Both the position numbers and the translations under genes were made by a program. A model generated the notes under the pieces. It had not been told where the DNA came from, did no database searches, and saw nothing but the letters and a program-made list of their open reading frames with translations. This document shows, in pieces, positions 1-8,298 of a stretch of 64,000 nt of DNA; position 1 is the first letter of the stretch; the number at the start of each line of letters is the position of its first letter. Source of the stretch: Cyanobacterium stanieri PCC 7202 (GTDB lineage Bacteria; Cyanobacteriota; Cyanobacteriia; Cyanobacteriales; Cyanobacteriaceae); assembly GCA_000317655.1 (NCBI GenBank), contig CP003940.1:3081001-3145000 (forward strand), written 5' to 3'.

Positions 1-291
1 ATGCTTATGTAGTGATTTGTATTTTTAGTTTGGTAAAAATGGATCGTTAATTGTTTGGGAGAAAATTATGATCTATTTGGTATAAATTTAGACATCATAA
101 TGATTATTGTGGTTCACAAAGCTAGTCAAAGAAAAAAATATGGCTCATTTTGCCATGTCTAATTTTCCTATATTTTTCTTAGGAGGAAAAATAGATTAAC
201 AAATATTATGTATATATCAATTAAGTTAATTTTATTCTATTATTATTTTTGATTTGAGCAATGGAGGCTCAAAAATAATTGCGGATCTAAG
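1..291. other. Intergenic, no gene seen
   Basis: This AT-rich stretch lies downstream of the minus-strand ABC ATPase gene. It holds one short inverted repeat (TTGAGC at 254-259, GCTCAA at 267-272), but no T-run follows on either strand, so I do not call it a terminator. I see no convincing reading frame or RNA gene. Confidence 0.6.
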
Positions 292-1254
292 TTAGGATGT
301 TTGTTTATGTCCTAGATTTAGGAAGATGGTTTCTAGGTCTTCTTTTTCGCAGTGGAAATTATGGATAGGAATCCCGACTTTTATTAATTGCTGTAGCAGT
401 TGGGCGACGTCTTCTAGGTTGCCTGTAAAGTGGGTTAAATATTGCCCTTCGCCTCGTTTTTCCCAGTATTTAACTAGGGAAGCATTATTTAATTCCTGTT
501 CTAATTTATCTTGTTGGGCAAGGGTGGAGATAAATATTTGTTGTTTACTAAATCTTTGGTAGAGGTTTTGGAGGGATGAACTTTCCACCAAACAGCCTAA
601 TTCCATGATGCCGATGGATGTACATAGTTCGGCTAAGTCGCTGAGGACATGGGAGGATATTAGGATGGTCATTCCTGCTTCTTGTAATAGCTTGATGGCC
701 TGACGAAATTCGAGTCTGGCAATGGGATCTAGCCCTGATACGGGTTCATCTAGGAGCAGTATAATGGGATTGTGGATAATAGTACGGGCAAGGCTAAGGC
801 GTTGTTTCATACCCCGTGAAAGGGTGGCTATGGGGCTATTTCTTTTATTGTCGAGGTTGACTATTTCTAATACTTCTTGTAGTCTTTGTTTGCGTAGGGG
901 TTTGGAGAGTTTATAGAGTCGGGCAAAATAATCAAGATAGTCGATGACGTTGAGGTCATCATAGAGGGGAAAGTCGTCGGGGAGGTAGCCTAAATATTGT
1001 TTAAGGTGAGGGTTACTGTTATCCCGTAAGAGGCGATCGCCATTAAGGTATATTTCCCCCTTGGTAGGTTCTTCGGCAGTGGCTAACATCCGAATGAGGG
1101 TAGTTTTTCCTGCCCCATTGGGCCCAATTAGCCCATATACTTCTCCTTGTTTGATTTGTAAATCAACTTCATTGACGGCGATGTTTCTTTCAAAGATTTT
1201 GGTTAAACCGTAAGTGGCGATCGCCACTTGCTCCAGATTATCGTTAATTAACAT
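292..1254 (-). CDS. ABC transporter ATP-binding protein
   Basis: This is a 320-residue nucleotide-binding subunit that would power a membrane exporter at the cytoplasmic face. Visible motifs are Walker A GPNGAGKT (residues 44-51), the ABC signature region LSRGMKQRLSLAR (near 145) and Walker B ILLLDEP (near 165), followed by the switch histidine in ILISSHV. The N-terminal 230 residues form the ABC domain. The last 90 are a variable tail of the kind seen in CcmA/GldA/NatA-type ATPases that pair with ABC-2 permeases. No permease lies beside it within the window; the region downstream (1-291) is empty. The substrate cannot be read from sequence. obg lies just upstream on the same strand, but there is no evidence of a shared function. 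Confidence 0.9.
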   Translation of the reverse strand: MLINDNLEQVAIATYGLTKIFERNIAVNEVDLQIKQGEVYGLIGPNGAGKTTLIRMLATAEEPTKGEIYLNGDRLLRDNSNPHLKQYLGYLPDDFPLYDDLNVIDYLDYFARLYKLSKPLRKQRLQEVLEIVNLDNKRNSPIATLSRGMKQRLSLARTIIHNPIILLLDEPVSGLDPIARLEFRQAIKLLQEAGMTILISSHVLSDLAELCTSIGIMELGCLVESSSLQNLYQRFSKQQIFISTLAQQDKLEQELNNASLVKYWEKRGEGQYLTHFTGNLEDVAQLLQQLIKVGIPIHNFHCEKEDLETIFLNLGHKQTS

Positions 1255-1305
1255 TGCTAAAAAGGGGAATGGGGAAGATACAATTATTATCTCCTAACTT
1301 TTGCC

Positions 1306-2331
1306 CTAATTGTCCATTGTCAATTGTTCATTGTCAATTGCTAATTGATCCAACTCTTGCCATACAGTTTGTAAGAGGCGATCGCACCCTGCCCCAGTTA
1401 CCGCCGAAATCAGGAAAATAGGAGCATCCGTAACAGCCTTAAACTGTTCCACCAAATATTGCTGAGTCTCCTCATCAATAGAATCAATCTTATTAAGAGC
1501 CAAAATCTGCACACGATCAGACAAACCACGACCATAAGCCCTCAACTCCTCCTGAATAATATGATAATCCTCCAGAGGATCAGTGGCATTCACATCTACC
1601 AAATGCAACAATAACCGGGTGCGCTCGATGTGACGCAAAAAATCATGACCCAAACCAATGCCCTCAGAAGCACCCTCAATTAAACCGGGAATATCCGCAA
1701 ACACAGTACCATCCCCTGTCGGTTTTTTGACCACCCCCAAATTAGGTACAAGGGTAGTAAAAGGATAATCCGCCACCTTTGGTTTTGCCGAAGAAACCGC
1801 CGAGATAAAAGTAGATTTACCCGCATTGGGTAAACCGATAATACCCACCTCCGCCAATAACTTCAACTCCAGACGAATTTGTTTAATCTCCCCCTCCAAA
1901 CCCGGTAAAGCATACTCAGGTGCCCGATTACTATTGCTCAAAAAATGTTGATTACCTAAACCACCCTTGCCCCCTTTTGCCACCACAAAAGTATCGCCAT
2001 CTGCCACCAAATCATAAATTAACTGCCCCGTCTCCATGTCATATACCATGGTGCCACAGGGTACCTCCAGAATGCGATCCTTACCCCCTGCCCCCGTGCG
2101 GTTATTGGGCCCCCCTCTCTTGCCATCCTCCGCCTTAAATTGACGAGCATAACGAAAATCAAGGAGGGTTTGTAAATTAGTTACCGCCTTCAAAATTACC
2201 GAGCCACCCTTACCACCATTACCCCCCGAAGGCCCCCCGGCGGGGACATACTTTTCTCGACGAAAAGCCACCAAACCATCACCGCCCTTACCAGCGATTA
2301 CTTCTACTTCTACCTGATCTATAAATTGCAT
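1306..2331 (-). CDS. obg: Obg family GTPase
   Basis: Obg/CgtA is a conserved GTPase that associates with the 50S ribosomal subunit and takes part in ribosome maturation and stress control. The 341-residue product has the glycine-rich Obg fold at residues 1-158 (for example GGPSGGNGGKGGSV), then the GTPase domain with G1 GLPNAGKSTF, G3 DIPGLIEGA and G4 NKID. The length fits cyanobacterial Obg. The last dozen residues (AIDNEQLTMDN) are encoded by a CAATTG/TCAATTG short-repeat tract, so the natural C-terminus appears to have been extended by a dispersed repeat. There is a 51-bp gap to the ABC ATPase gene downstream on the same strand. Confidence 0.97.
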   Translation of the reverse strand: MQFIDQVEVEVIAGKGGDGLVAFRREKYVPAGGPSGGNGGKGGSVILKAVTNLQTLLDFRYARQFKAEDGKRGGPNNRTGAGGKDRILEVPCGTMVYDMETGQLIYDLVADGDTFVVAKGGKGGLGNQHFLSNSNRAPEYALPGLEGEIKQIRLELKLLAEVGIIGLPNAGKSTFISAVSSAKPKVADYPFTTLVPNLGVVKKPTGDGTVFADIPGLIEGASEGIGLGHDFLRHIERTRLLLHLVDVNATDPLEDYHIIQEELRAYGRGLSDRVQILALNKIDSIDEETQQYLVEQFKAVTDAPIFLISAVTGAGCDRLLQTVWQELDQLAIDNEQLTMDN

Positions 2332-2372
2332 CGATTTTTATACTTCTTTAACTTTACAATAATTCTTTATCG

Positions 2373-2389
2373 GGTGGGCATTGCCCACC
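2373..2389. repeat. REP-like palindrome, copy 1
   Basis: The sequence GGTGGGCATTGCCCACC is a near-perfect palindrome around a central T. An identical copy is at 33338-33354. Both are intergenic, which suggests a dispersed REP-type element. Confidence 0.75.
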
Positions 2390-2692
2390 ATGACATAACT
2401 TTGTGTTGTGGATGTGCTGAAACCGTCTGATTTTCCTCTTACCTAACTACCAATCAAAACATGATGGGCCGAACAATGTCCAGCCCCATAAATTCCGACC
2501 CCTTTCTCTTCGACATCACCCCTTAAAAGGCAGGGATGACTCAAAGTGATAATACATTAACGCTCAAACTATCAGCATTAAAAGAATATAGCATTTTAGA
2601 GTTTTTAGGATTAAGAAGTAGTTAAAAATGTTTAGATTGTTCATTTATGATCATAAATCATCCAAAACTATTCCCTATTCCCAAGGAACTGT

Positions 2693-2713
2693 GTGCGGAG
2701 GCTTCCTCCGCAC
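2693..2713. repeat. Perfect intergenic hairpin
   Basis: GTGCGGAGG and CCTCCGCAC form a 9-bp GC-rich stem with a 3-nt loop. It lies 65 bp beyond the purF stop codon on the downstream side of that minus-strand gene. There is no T-run on the minus strand, so it could slow or protect transcript ends but is not a classic terminator. Confidence 0.5.
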
Positions 2714-2778
2714 TTTATAAGTTCCGTCGTTCCCTGTTCCCTGCCCTAAGCAGAAAATTTTAGAATGAATCACCCTTA

Positions 2779-4224
2779 TTATGCTTTTTCTAAAATTAGC
2801 TTAGAGCGTTTAATTTCGTCAGGAATAGTAATGGGATAATTACCATTAAAACAAGCCGTACAGAAATGTAAAGGATTTTCCTTGGTCACCATCAACATTC
2901 CTTCCTCCGATAGATAACTAAGGGAATCCACTTCGATTTGTTTTTCAATTTCCTTCACCGACATTTTAGCGGCAATGAGATGATCTTGGCTATCGGTATC
3001 AATACCATAAAAACAAGGATGGGTGACAGGGGGAGAAGAAATCTTCATATGTACTTCTGTAGCCCCTGCATCCCTGAGCGCACGGACAATTTTACGGCTA
3101 GTGGTACCCCTAACAATGGAATCATCAATGATTAAAATTCTCTTGCCATCTAACACATCCTTAAGGGGATTTAGCTTCATCTTAATACCATGCTCCCTCA
3201 TGTGTTGGGTAGGTTGAATAAAAGTTCTACCCACATAACGATTTTTGATCAATCCCTCTTGGTAGGTAATGCCACTTTGACGGGAATAACCAATGGCGGC
3301 AGGAATCCCAGAATCAGGTACTCCCATGACCAAATCCACATCCACCATGGATTCTTTTGCCAACTGTTCCCCTAGGCGTAGGCGATAGGCATAAAGGCTT
3401 TCATTACCCACAATACTATCAGGACGAGCAAAGTAAATCATTTCAAAAACACAGAGTTTTTGGTCGGGGGTTGCCCAATGATAGGAAGATAAACCCTCTT
3501 CGGTAATCCAAACCATTTCTCCCGGTTCCACATCTCGGAGATATTCCGCACCGATGATGTCGAGCGCACAGGTTTCCGATGCCAAAACGTAGCGGGTAAC
3601 ATTTTCCTCTTCCAAGGCACCGATAACGAGGGGGCGGATACCATTGGGATCCCTTGCCCCGATTACTCCTTGGGGGGTGGCGATGACTAAACTATAGGCT
3701 CCTTTGCACCAAGAAAAGGCACTGATAGCGGCATCTAACCAATCTTTGCCCCTGTCTACCTCACTACCCATCATGATGGCAATCATTTCTGAGTCGGTGG
3801 TGGTGATAAATTGACAATCTCTTTTGATTAATTCGGTGCGCAAATCCACTGCATTAACGAGGTTGCCGTTGTGGGCAAGGGCTAGTTTTCCTAAACGGGT
3901 ATCGATAACTGCGGGTTGGGCATTGGCTTGTAAACTTGAGCCTGTGGTGGAGTAACGGGTATGTCCGACGGCTATTTGCCCGGTGAGGTTGGAGAGAATT
4001 GACTCGTTAAATACTTGGGATACTAGACCCATATCTTTGTAACAGTAGCAGTTTTCGCCGTCGAAGGTGGCTATTCCTGCGGATTCTTGTCCTCGGTGTT
4101 GTAGTGCATAGAGTCCAAAATAGGTTAATTTGGCAACGTTTTCCTCGGGGGCATAAATGCCAAATACGCCACAGGCTTCTTCGGGTTTGTCGGGGCGATA
4201 TTCTAATTGATGGTTAGAGTTCAT
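2779..4224 (-). CDS. purF: Amidophosphoribosyltransferase
   Basis: PurF makes 5-phosphoribosylamine from PRPP and glutamine, the committed step of purine synthesis. The 481-residue protein begins with a 17-residue propeptide followed by the nucleophile Cys18 (CGVFGIY), which marks a class II glutamine amidotransferase that is self-processed. The PRPP-binding loop RILIIDDSIVRGTTS lies near residues 355-370. The later cysteines (THPCFYG and FCTACFNG) fit the [4Fe-4S] ligands of the Bacillus-type enzyme. The length is typical. It is transcribed away from the cyclic-nucleotide-binding gene at 4426, with a 201-bp divergent intergenic region. Confidence 0.98.
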   Translation of the reverse strand: MNSNHQLEYRPDKPEEACGVFGIYAPEENVAKLTYFGLYALQHRGQESAGIATFDGENCYCYKDMGLVSQVFNESILSNLTGQIAVGHTRYSTTGSSLQANAQPAVIDTRLGKLALAHNGNLVNAVDLRTELIKRDCQFITTTDSEMIAIMMGSEVDRGKDWLDAAISAFSWCKGAYSLVIATPQGVIGARDPNGIRPLVIGALEEENVTRYVLASETCALDIIGAEYLRDVEPGEMVWITEEGLSSYHWATPDQKLCVFEMIYFARPDSIVGNESLYAYRLRLGEQLAKESMVDVDLVMGVPDSGIPAAIGYSRQSGITYQEGLIKNRYVGRTFIQPTQHMREHGIKMKLNPLKDVLDGKRILIIDDSIVRGTTSRKIVRALRDAGATEVHMKISSPPVTHPCFYGIDTDSQDHLIAAKMSVKEIEKQIEVDSLSYLSEEGMLMVTKENPLHFCTACFNGNYPITIPDEIKRSKLILEKA

Positions 4225-4425
4225 ATTTAACTTTTCTCTTCCTAGTTACTCGGCTCGGGTGATAGTTATTCACTCTTCGATCTTACCATTCTTTAATCTT
4301 TTTCCGATGATTTTCTTTAACCTTCCCTTAATCTATCCGTTGATGCTTAAACACTTCTTAACGTCAAATAGATTATCATACTGCCATAATAAAGTTTGAC
4401 TGATATAAATTGATTACAAAATATA

Positions 4426-4797
4426 ATGTTAGAACCTGGTGATCTCGCAAATCTGTTTTTTAATAATTTAAAAATTACCACAGTTCCTGCAGGAACTGTG
4501 ATTTTTAGGGCTGAGGAAAAAGGCTCTTTGATGTACACTTTGATTAAGGGTGAAGTTGACCTGATAGTTAATGATCAGGTGGTAGAAACTATTTTTGAGC
4601 ATGATGTTTTTGGGCAGGGGGCTTTGGTACAACCCGATCATACTCGGGCTTCTACGGCGATCGCCCGTACTGATTGCGAAATGGGAGAGTTGGACAGGGA
4701 GAAATTTATCTTTCTGGTACAGGAAACACCGTTTTTTGCCCTTGAAGTAATTCGCAGTCTTTCTACCCGTCTGCGTAAAATGAAAGGAGAGTCTTAG
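4426..4797 (+). CDS. Cyclic nucleotide-binding domain protein
   Basis: This 123-residue protein is almost entirely one Crp/cNMP-binding beta-barrel. It runs from the pattern LITTVPAGTVIFRAEEKG through YTLIKGEVDLIV, then FGQGALVQPDHTRASTAIA, then ELDREKFIFLVQETP. The phosphate-binding cassette position reads FGQGALVQPDHTRAS, lacking the Arg of strict cAMP binders at its usual place, so ligand binding is uncertain. No DNA-binding helix-turn-helix follows, so it is a stand-alone sensor or protein-interaction module. It ends 9 bp before the acetate kinase start and is probably cotranscribed with it. Confidence 0.85.
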   Translation: MLEPGDLANLFFNNLKITTVPAGTVIFRAEEKGSLMYTLIKGEVDLIVNDQVVETIFEHDVFGQGALVQPDHTRASTAIARTDCEMGELDREKFIFLVQETPFFALEVIRSLSTRLRKMKGES

Positions 4798-4806
4798 GTT
4801 TTAGTG

Positions 4807-6021
4807 ATGAAAATATTAGTTCTCAATGCAGGTTCGAGCAGTCAAAAAAGTTGTCTTTATGAAATTAATCCCCATACAGATTTATCGACTCCCCTAGAAC
4901 CTCTTTGGGAGGCTAGTATTGATTGGACGGTAAGCCAAGAGTATGGGTTACTGAAGGTTTTTGCCAATGGGGAAAGTCGCAAAATCGATCTACCCCTCGA
5001 TGATCGGGGGGAGGGTATTTCCATCATGCTAGAAACTATTACCCATGGACATACCAAGGTGTTATCTAGCCTTGGGGAGATTGATATGGTAGGTCATCGC
5101 ATTGTCCACGGTGGGCGGAGTTATTCCCAATCTTGTATCATTACCCCGGAGGTAGAACAAACCATTGAGGATTTAATTCCCCTTGCACCTAATCATCACC
5201 CTGCCCACCTCGAGGGGATTAGGGCGATCGCCCATATTCTACCCAATATCCCCCAAATGGCGGTATTTGACACGGCTTTTCATAGTACCATCCCCCCCCA
5301 AGCCAAAATTTATCCACTCCCCTATGAATGGTATGAGAAGGGGATTCAAAGGTATGGTTTTCATGGTATTTCCCACCAATATGTAAGTCAAAGGGCAGGG
5401 ATGATTTTGGGGAAACCCCTGGAGGATTTAAAAATCATCTCCTGTCATCTGGGTAATGGTTCATCCATTACCGCTATCAAAAATGGTCATAGTATTGATA
5501 CCAGTATGGGCTTTACCCCCCTAGAAGGTTTAATGATGGGTACCCGTTGCGGCTCTATCGACCCTGCCATTCTTCTTCACTTGATGGGTGAATATGGTTA
5601 TGACCAAGAAAAACTTAATCATTTACTCAATCAAGAATCGGGTTTGTTAGGAATTTCTCAGGTGTCCGCTGATGTGCGTAGTGTGATTAGTGCGATCGCC
5701 AATGGTAACTCCCAAGCAAAATTAGCCCTTGACATCTACATTCACCGTATCCAATCCGTCATCGGTTCCATGATCCCTCAATTAGGAGGTTTAGATGTGC
5801 TCATCTTCACCGCAGGGGTAGGGGAACATTCTCCCCTGATTCGGGAAAAAATATGCTCCTCATTATCCTTCCTCAATTTAAAATTAGACCTTGACAAAAA
5901 TAACAATAAATGCGTAGACCAAAATATTGCCTTAGATGATTCCGCCGTAGCAGTGGTAGCCATCAAAACACAAGAAGACTGGGCGATCGCCCTAGAAGCC
6001 TTGAAAATTGCCCAGAAATAA
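4807..6021 (+). CDS. ackA: Acetate kinase
   Basis: AckA interconverts acetate plus ATP and acetyl phosphate plus ADP in the cytoplasm. The N-terminal MKILVLNAGSSSQK is the classic ASKHA phosphate-1 motif. DTAFHSTIPPQ, YGFHGISHQYV, the CHLGNGSS loop and FTAGVGEHSP follow in the expected order. The length (404 residues) is normal. I start at the ATG 4807; an in-frame GTG directly before it (4804) is an alternative. It lies 9 bp downstream of the cNMP-domain gene. A phosphotransacetylase gene is not in the window. A 7-bp-stem inverted repeat follows the stop codon. Confidence 0.97.
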   Translation: MKILVLNAGSSSQKSCLYEINPHTDLSTPLEPLWEASIDWTVSQEYGLLKVFANGESRKIDLPLDDRGEGISIMLETITHGHTKVLSSLGEIDMVGHRIVHGGRSYSQSCIITPEVEQTIEDLIPLAPNHHPAHLEGIRAIAHILPNIPQMAVFDTAFHSTIPPQAKIYPLPYEWYEKGIQRYGFHGISHQYVSQRAGMILGKPLEDLKIISCHLGNGSSITAIKNGHSIDTSMGFTPLEGLMMGTRCGSIDPAILLHLMGEYGYDQEKLNHLLNQESGLLGISQVSADVRSVISAIANGNSQAKLALDIYIHRIQSVIGSMIPQLGGLDVLIFTAGVGEHSPLIREKICSSLSFLNLKLDLDKNNNKCVDQNIALDDSAVAVVAIKTQEDWAIALEALKIAQK

Positions 6022-6035
6022 TCATTACCATGGTG

Positions 6036-6061
6036 GTCAGTGCTATATAATAACCACTGAC
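6036..6061. repeat. Inverted repeat after ackA
   Basis: GTCAGTG (6036-6042) and CACTGAC (6055-6061) form a 7-bp stem with a 12-nt loop between ackA and the histidine phosphatase gene. No T-run follows, so its role as a terminator is doubtful. Confidence 0.4.
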
Positions 6062-6099
6062 TAACCATCACTCTAAATATATTTAACTCAATATAAATA

Positions 6100-7434
6100 A
6101 TGACTACTCGTGTAATTATCGTTCGTCATGGGCAAAGTAGCTACAATGCACAAAGAATGATTCAAGGGCGCTGTGATGAATCAGTGATCACGGAAAAAGG
6201 AAGAGAACAAGCCAACCTATTAGCCAAAACCCTAAGTAAAGTAAACTTTGCAGGTTTTTATAGTAGTCCTCTCCAAAGGGCAAGGGAAACCGCAGACATT
6301 ATCAGACAGGCAAACCAGCATAATCCTAGTTTGACAGTATTAGAAAAATTAAGAGAAATCAACTTGCCCCTCTGGGAAAAATGGAAAAAAGAAGACGTAC
6401 AAAACCAATTTCCCCAAGAATATAAAACTTGGAAAGAAAAACCCCACCAGTTAAAAATGGAAGTAGATGGGAAAGAATTTTATCCCGTCCTCGACTTATA
6501 CGCCCAAGCCCAAGAATTTTGGCGGGTAATCATCCCCAAACACCAAGGAGAAACCATTTTTATTGCCGCCCACAATGGCATCAACCGCTGTTTAATCATG
6601 ACAGCTTTGGGCATTCCTCCCAGTCATTATCACAGCATCCAGCAGTCCAACTGTTGTATCAACGTACTTAACTTTACAGGTAATTTCGGCGATTCCGTGC
6701 AATTGGAATCCCTGAACCAAACCGCCCACTTAGGCACTCCCATCCCCGATTTTCGTCCTCAAAAGGGTTCTGTGTTACGCCTCTTGTTGGTACGCCACGG
6801 AGAAACAGAATGGAATAGAATGTCTCGTTTCCAAGGGGTGAAAGACATTCCCCTCAATGATAACGGTAGAAAACAAGCCCAAAAAGCAGGGGATTTCCTC
6901 AAAGATGTATCCATTGATTTTGGTGTCACAAGTCCCCTTTCTCGCCCCAAAGAAACCGCCGAAATCATTTTGCAACATCATCCCGAAGTTGCTTTGACCA
7001 CCAAAAAAGATTTAGAAGAAATTTCCCACGGTTCATGGGAGGGTAAACTAGAGGCGGAAATTGAGGCGGACTATCCCGGACTATTACAAGAGTGGAAAGA
7101 TAAACCCGAAACCGTACAAATGCCAGAAGGGGAAAACTTACAACAGGTATGGGATCGAGCGATTCAGGCTTGGCAAGAAGTGGTCAAGGAAAATTTAGAT
7201 CCTAATCAGAGTAAAACAGGTATCGTAGTTGCCCATGATGCTATTAATAAGGTAATTATTTGTTATCTCTTGGGTTTACAGGCAAGTAATTTTTGGAATA
7301 TTAAACAGGGTAACGGCGCTGTGACGGTGGTAGATTACCCTCAAGGAGTTGATGGTATGCCTGTTTTACAAGCCATTAATTTAACCAATCACTTGGGTGG
7401 TGTGTTTGACCAAACCGCAGCGGGTGCTTTGTAA
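6100..7434 (+). CDS. Two-domain histidine phosphatase
   Basis: This 444-residue protein is a tandem fusion of two phosphoglycerate-mutase-like histidine phosphatase domains. Domain 1 (about 1-210) has VRHGQSSYN, LREINLPLWE and AAHNGINRC. Domain 2 (about 225-435) has VRHGETEWN, LEEISHGSWEG and VAHDAINKV. Both retain the RHG phospho-acceptor histidine and the second catalytic histidine. Cyanobacterial relatives are often labelled 2-carboxy-D-arabinitol-1-phosphatase or phosphoserine phosphatase; the true substrate cannot be read from sequence. The gene is followed at once by the GC-rich repeat array. Confidence 0.88.
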   Translation: MTTRVIIVRHGQSSYNAQRMIQGRCDESVITEKGREQANLLAKTLSKVNFAGFYSSPLQRARETADIIRQANQHNPSLTVLEKLREINLPLWEKWKKEDVQNQFPQEYKTWKEKPHQLKMEVDGKEFYPVLDLYAQAQEFWRVIIPKHQGETIFIAAHNGINRCLIMTALGIPPSHYHSIQQSNCCINVLNFTGNFGDSVQLESLNQTAHLGTPIPDFRPQKGSVLRLLLVRHGETEWNRMSRFQGVKDIPLNDNGRKQAQKAGDFLKDVSIDFGVTSPLSRPKETAEIILQHHPEVALTTKKDLEEISHGSWEGKLEAEIEADYPGLLQEWKDKPETVQMPEGENLQQVWDRAIQAWQEVVKENLDPNQSKTGIVVAHDAINKVIICYLLGLQASNFWNIKQGNGAVTVVDYPQGVDGMPVLQAINLTNHLGGVFDQTAAGAL

Positions 7435-7480
7435 TATGGTATTTTCTGTATTTCTCCCCCCAAACTTGGGGGGCAGGGGG

Positions 7481-7735
7481 GGCATCATAACGTCGGTTTC
7501 TCCCCCTAAATCCGCTAATTCTGGGCAGGGGGCATCATAACGTTGGTTTTGCCCCCTAAATTCCCTAATTCTGGGCAGGGGGGGCATCATAACGTCGGTT
7601 TCTCCCCCTAAATCCGCTAATTCTGGGCAGGGGGCATCATAACGTTGGTTTTGCCCCCTAAATCCCGCAATTCTGGGCAGGGGGCATCGTAGCGTCGGTT
7701 TCGCCCCCTAAATCCCCCAATTCTGGGGGACTTTT
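7481..7735. repeat. Tandem array of 50-bp units in a 102-bp dimer
   Basis: Five units start near 7481, 7531, 7583, 7633 and 7683, each built from GGCATCATAACGTYGGTTT, a CCCCCTAAATCC stretch and AATTCTGGGCAGGGGG. Units 1 and 3, and units 2 and 4, are closest to each other, so a dimer of about 102 bp appears to have been duplicated. There are no unique spacers, so this is not CRISPR. The family recurs at 8079-8276 and, in reverse orientation, within 12299-13934. Confidence 0.85.
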
Positions 7736-7746
7736 TCTTTGTCTTT

Positions 7747-7974
7747 TTAGGCAACTTGTAACGTTTTTTGGGGGAGAATACAGAAAAGATTGGATACAAT
7801 TCTTAGTTCTTCGGGATAGCAAGGTTTGGGATGATTTTCTAACCAAATGGGGGGAACCATCATGGGATCATATTCTTCCACATAATAGACCTGTGAGCCA
7901 TCAGATTTTAACTGCACAGGGGTTCCGGGGGCATAGACTTGGCTTTCTTCTTGCTCTAGTGTTGTCCAATCCAT
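7747..7974 (-). CDS. Small hypothetical protein
   Basis: This is a 75-residue acidic protein of unknown function, with no membrane segment or signal peptide. The core KSDGSQVYYVEEYDPMMV, followed by WLENHPKPCYPEELRIVS, looks like a compact globular domain and resembles small conserved cyanobacterial proteins, though I cannot name the family. The reading frame ends just as the GC-rich repeat array begins. The last dozen residues (CILPQKTLQVA) may therefore be a repeat-altered C-terminus. It is a lone minus-strand gene flanked on both sides by repeats of one family. Confidence 0.6.
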   Translation of the reverse strand: MDWTTLEQEESQVYAPGTPVQLKSDGSQVYYVEEYDPMMVPPIWLENHPKPCYPEELRIVSNLFCILPQKTLQVA

Positions 7975-8078
7975 ATTTTTCTCCCTTTTCTGACTTCTGT
8001 ATCAGATTATACCATTTGTCAAGGGGATTGTCATAGGATTTTAACATTTGTAACAAGTTTTTCTCAGGTTTTGTCTCT

Positions 8079-8276
8079 TAAATCCCCCAATTCTGGGGGA
8101 CTTTTTCTTTTCTCACCCCCCAAACTTGGGGGGCAGGGGGGGCATTGTAGCGTCGGTTTTGTCTCCTAAATCCCCTAATTCTGGGGGACTTTTTCTTTTT
8201 TCACCCCCCAATTCTGGGCAGCGGGGGCATTGTAGCGTTGGTTTTGCCCCCTAAATCCCCCAATTCTGGGGGACTT
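8079..8276. repeat. Second GC-rich repeat block
   Basis: This block has repeated AAATCCCCCAATTCTGGGGG palindromes separated by ACTTTTTCTTTT spacers, and two copies of GGCATTGTAGCGTYGGTTTTG. It is the same family as 7481-7735 with a different unit arrangement. A related single palindrome is at 20161-20191. Confidence 0.8.
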
Positions 8277-8278
8277 TG

Positions 8279-8298
8279 ATTATCCAGAACTGAGGTTA
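8279..8298. repeat. TTATCC-GAACTGAGGTTA repeat, copy 1
   Basis: This copy reads ATTATCCAGAACTGAGGTTA. It shares its core with 31617-31640 (plus strand) and 20060-20083 (minus strand). The last three bases provide the stop codon of the ABC permease gene, so a dispersed repeat sets the end of that reading frame. Confidence 0.6.

Larger units (their letters stand above)
2332..2778. other. Intergenic stretch with small repeats
   Basis: This is 447 bp between the obg start and the purF stop. It contains a 17-bp palindrome (2373-2389), a perfect 9-bp-stem hairpin (2693-2713), and the short repeats TTCCCTG that also occur near 17825. A 21-codon open frame (2461-2526) has no recognisable relatives and I do not call it a gene. 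There may be decayed coding sequence here, but I could not identify it. Confidence 0.5.

Noticed and set aside
254..272. Hairpin downstream of the first ABC ATPase gene
   Set aside because: No T-run on either strand, so not a convincing terminator.
2461..2526. 21-codon frame between obg and purF
   Set aside because: Too short, no ribosome binding site and no recognisable sequence.
7481..7735. CRISPR-like periodic repeats
   Set aside because: The units are contiguous with no unique spacers, are GC-rich dimers, and no cas genes are nearby.
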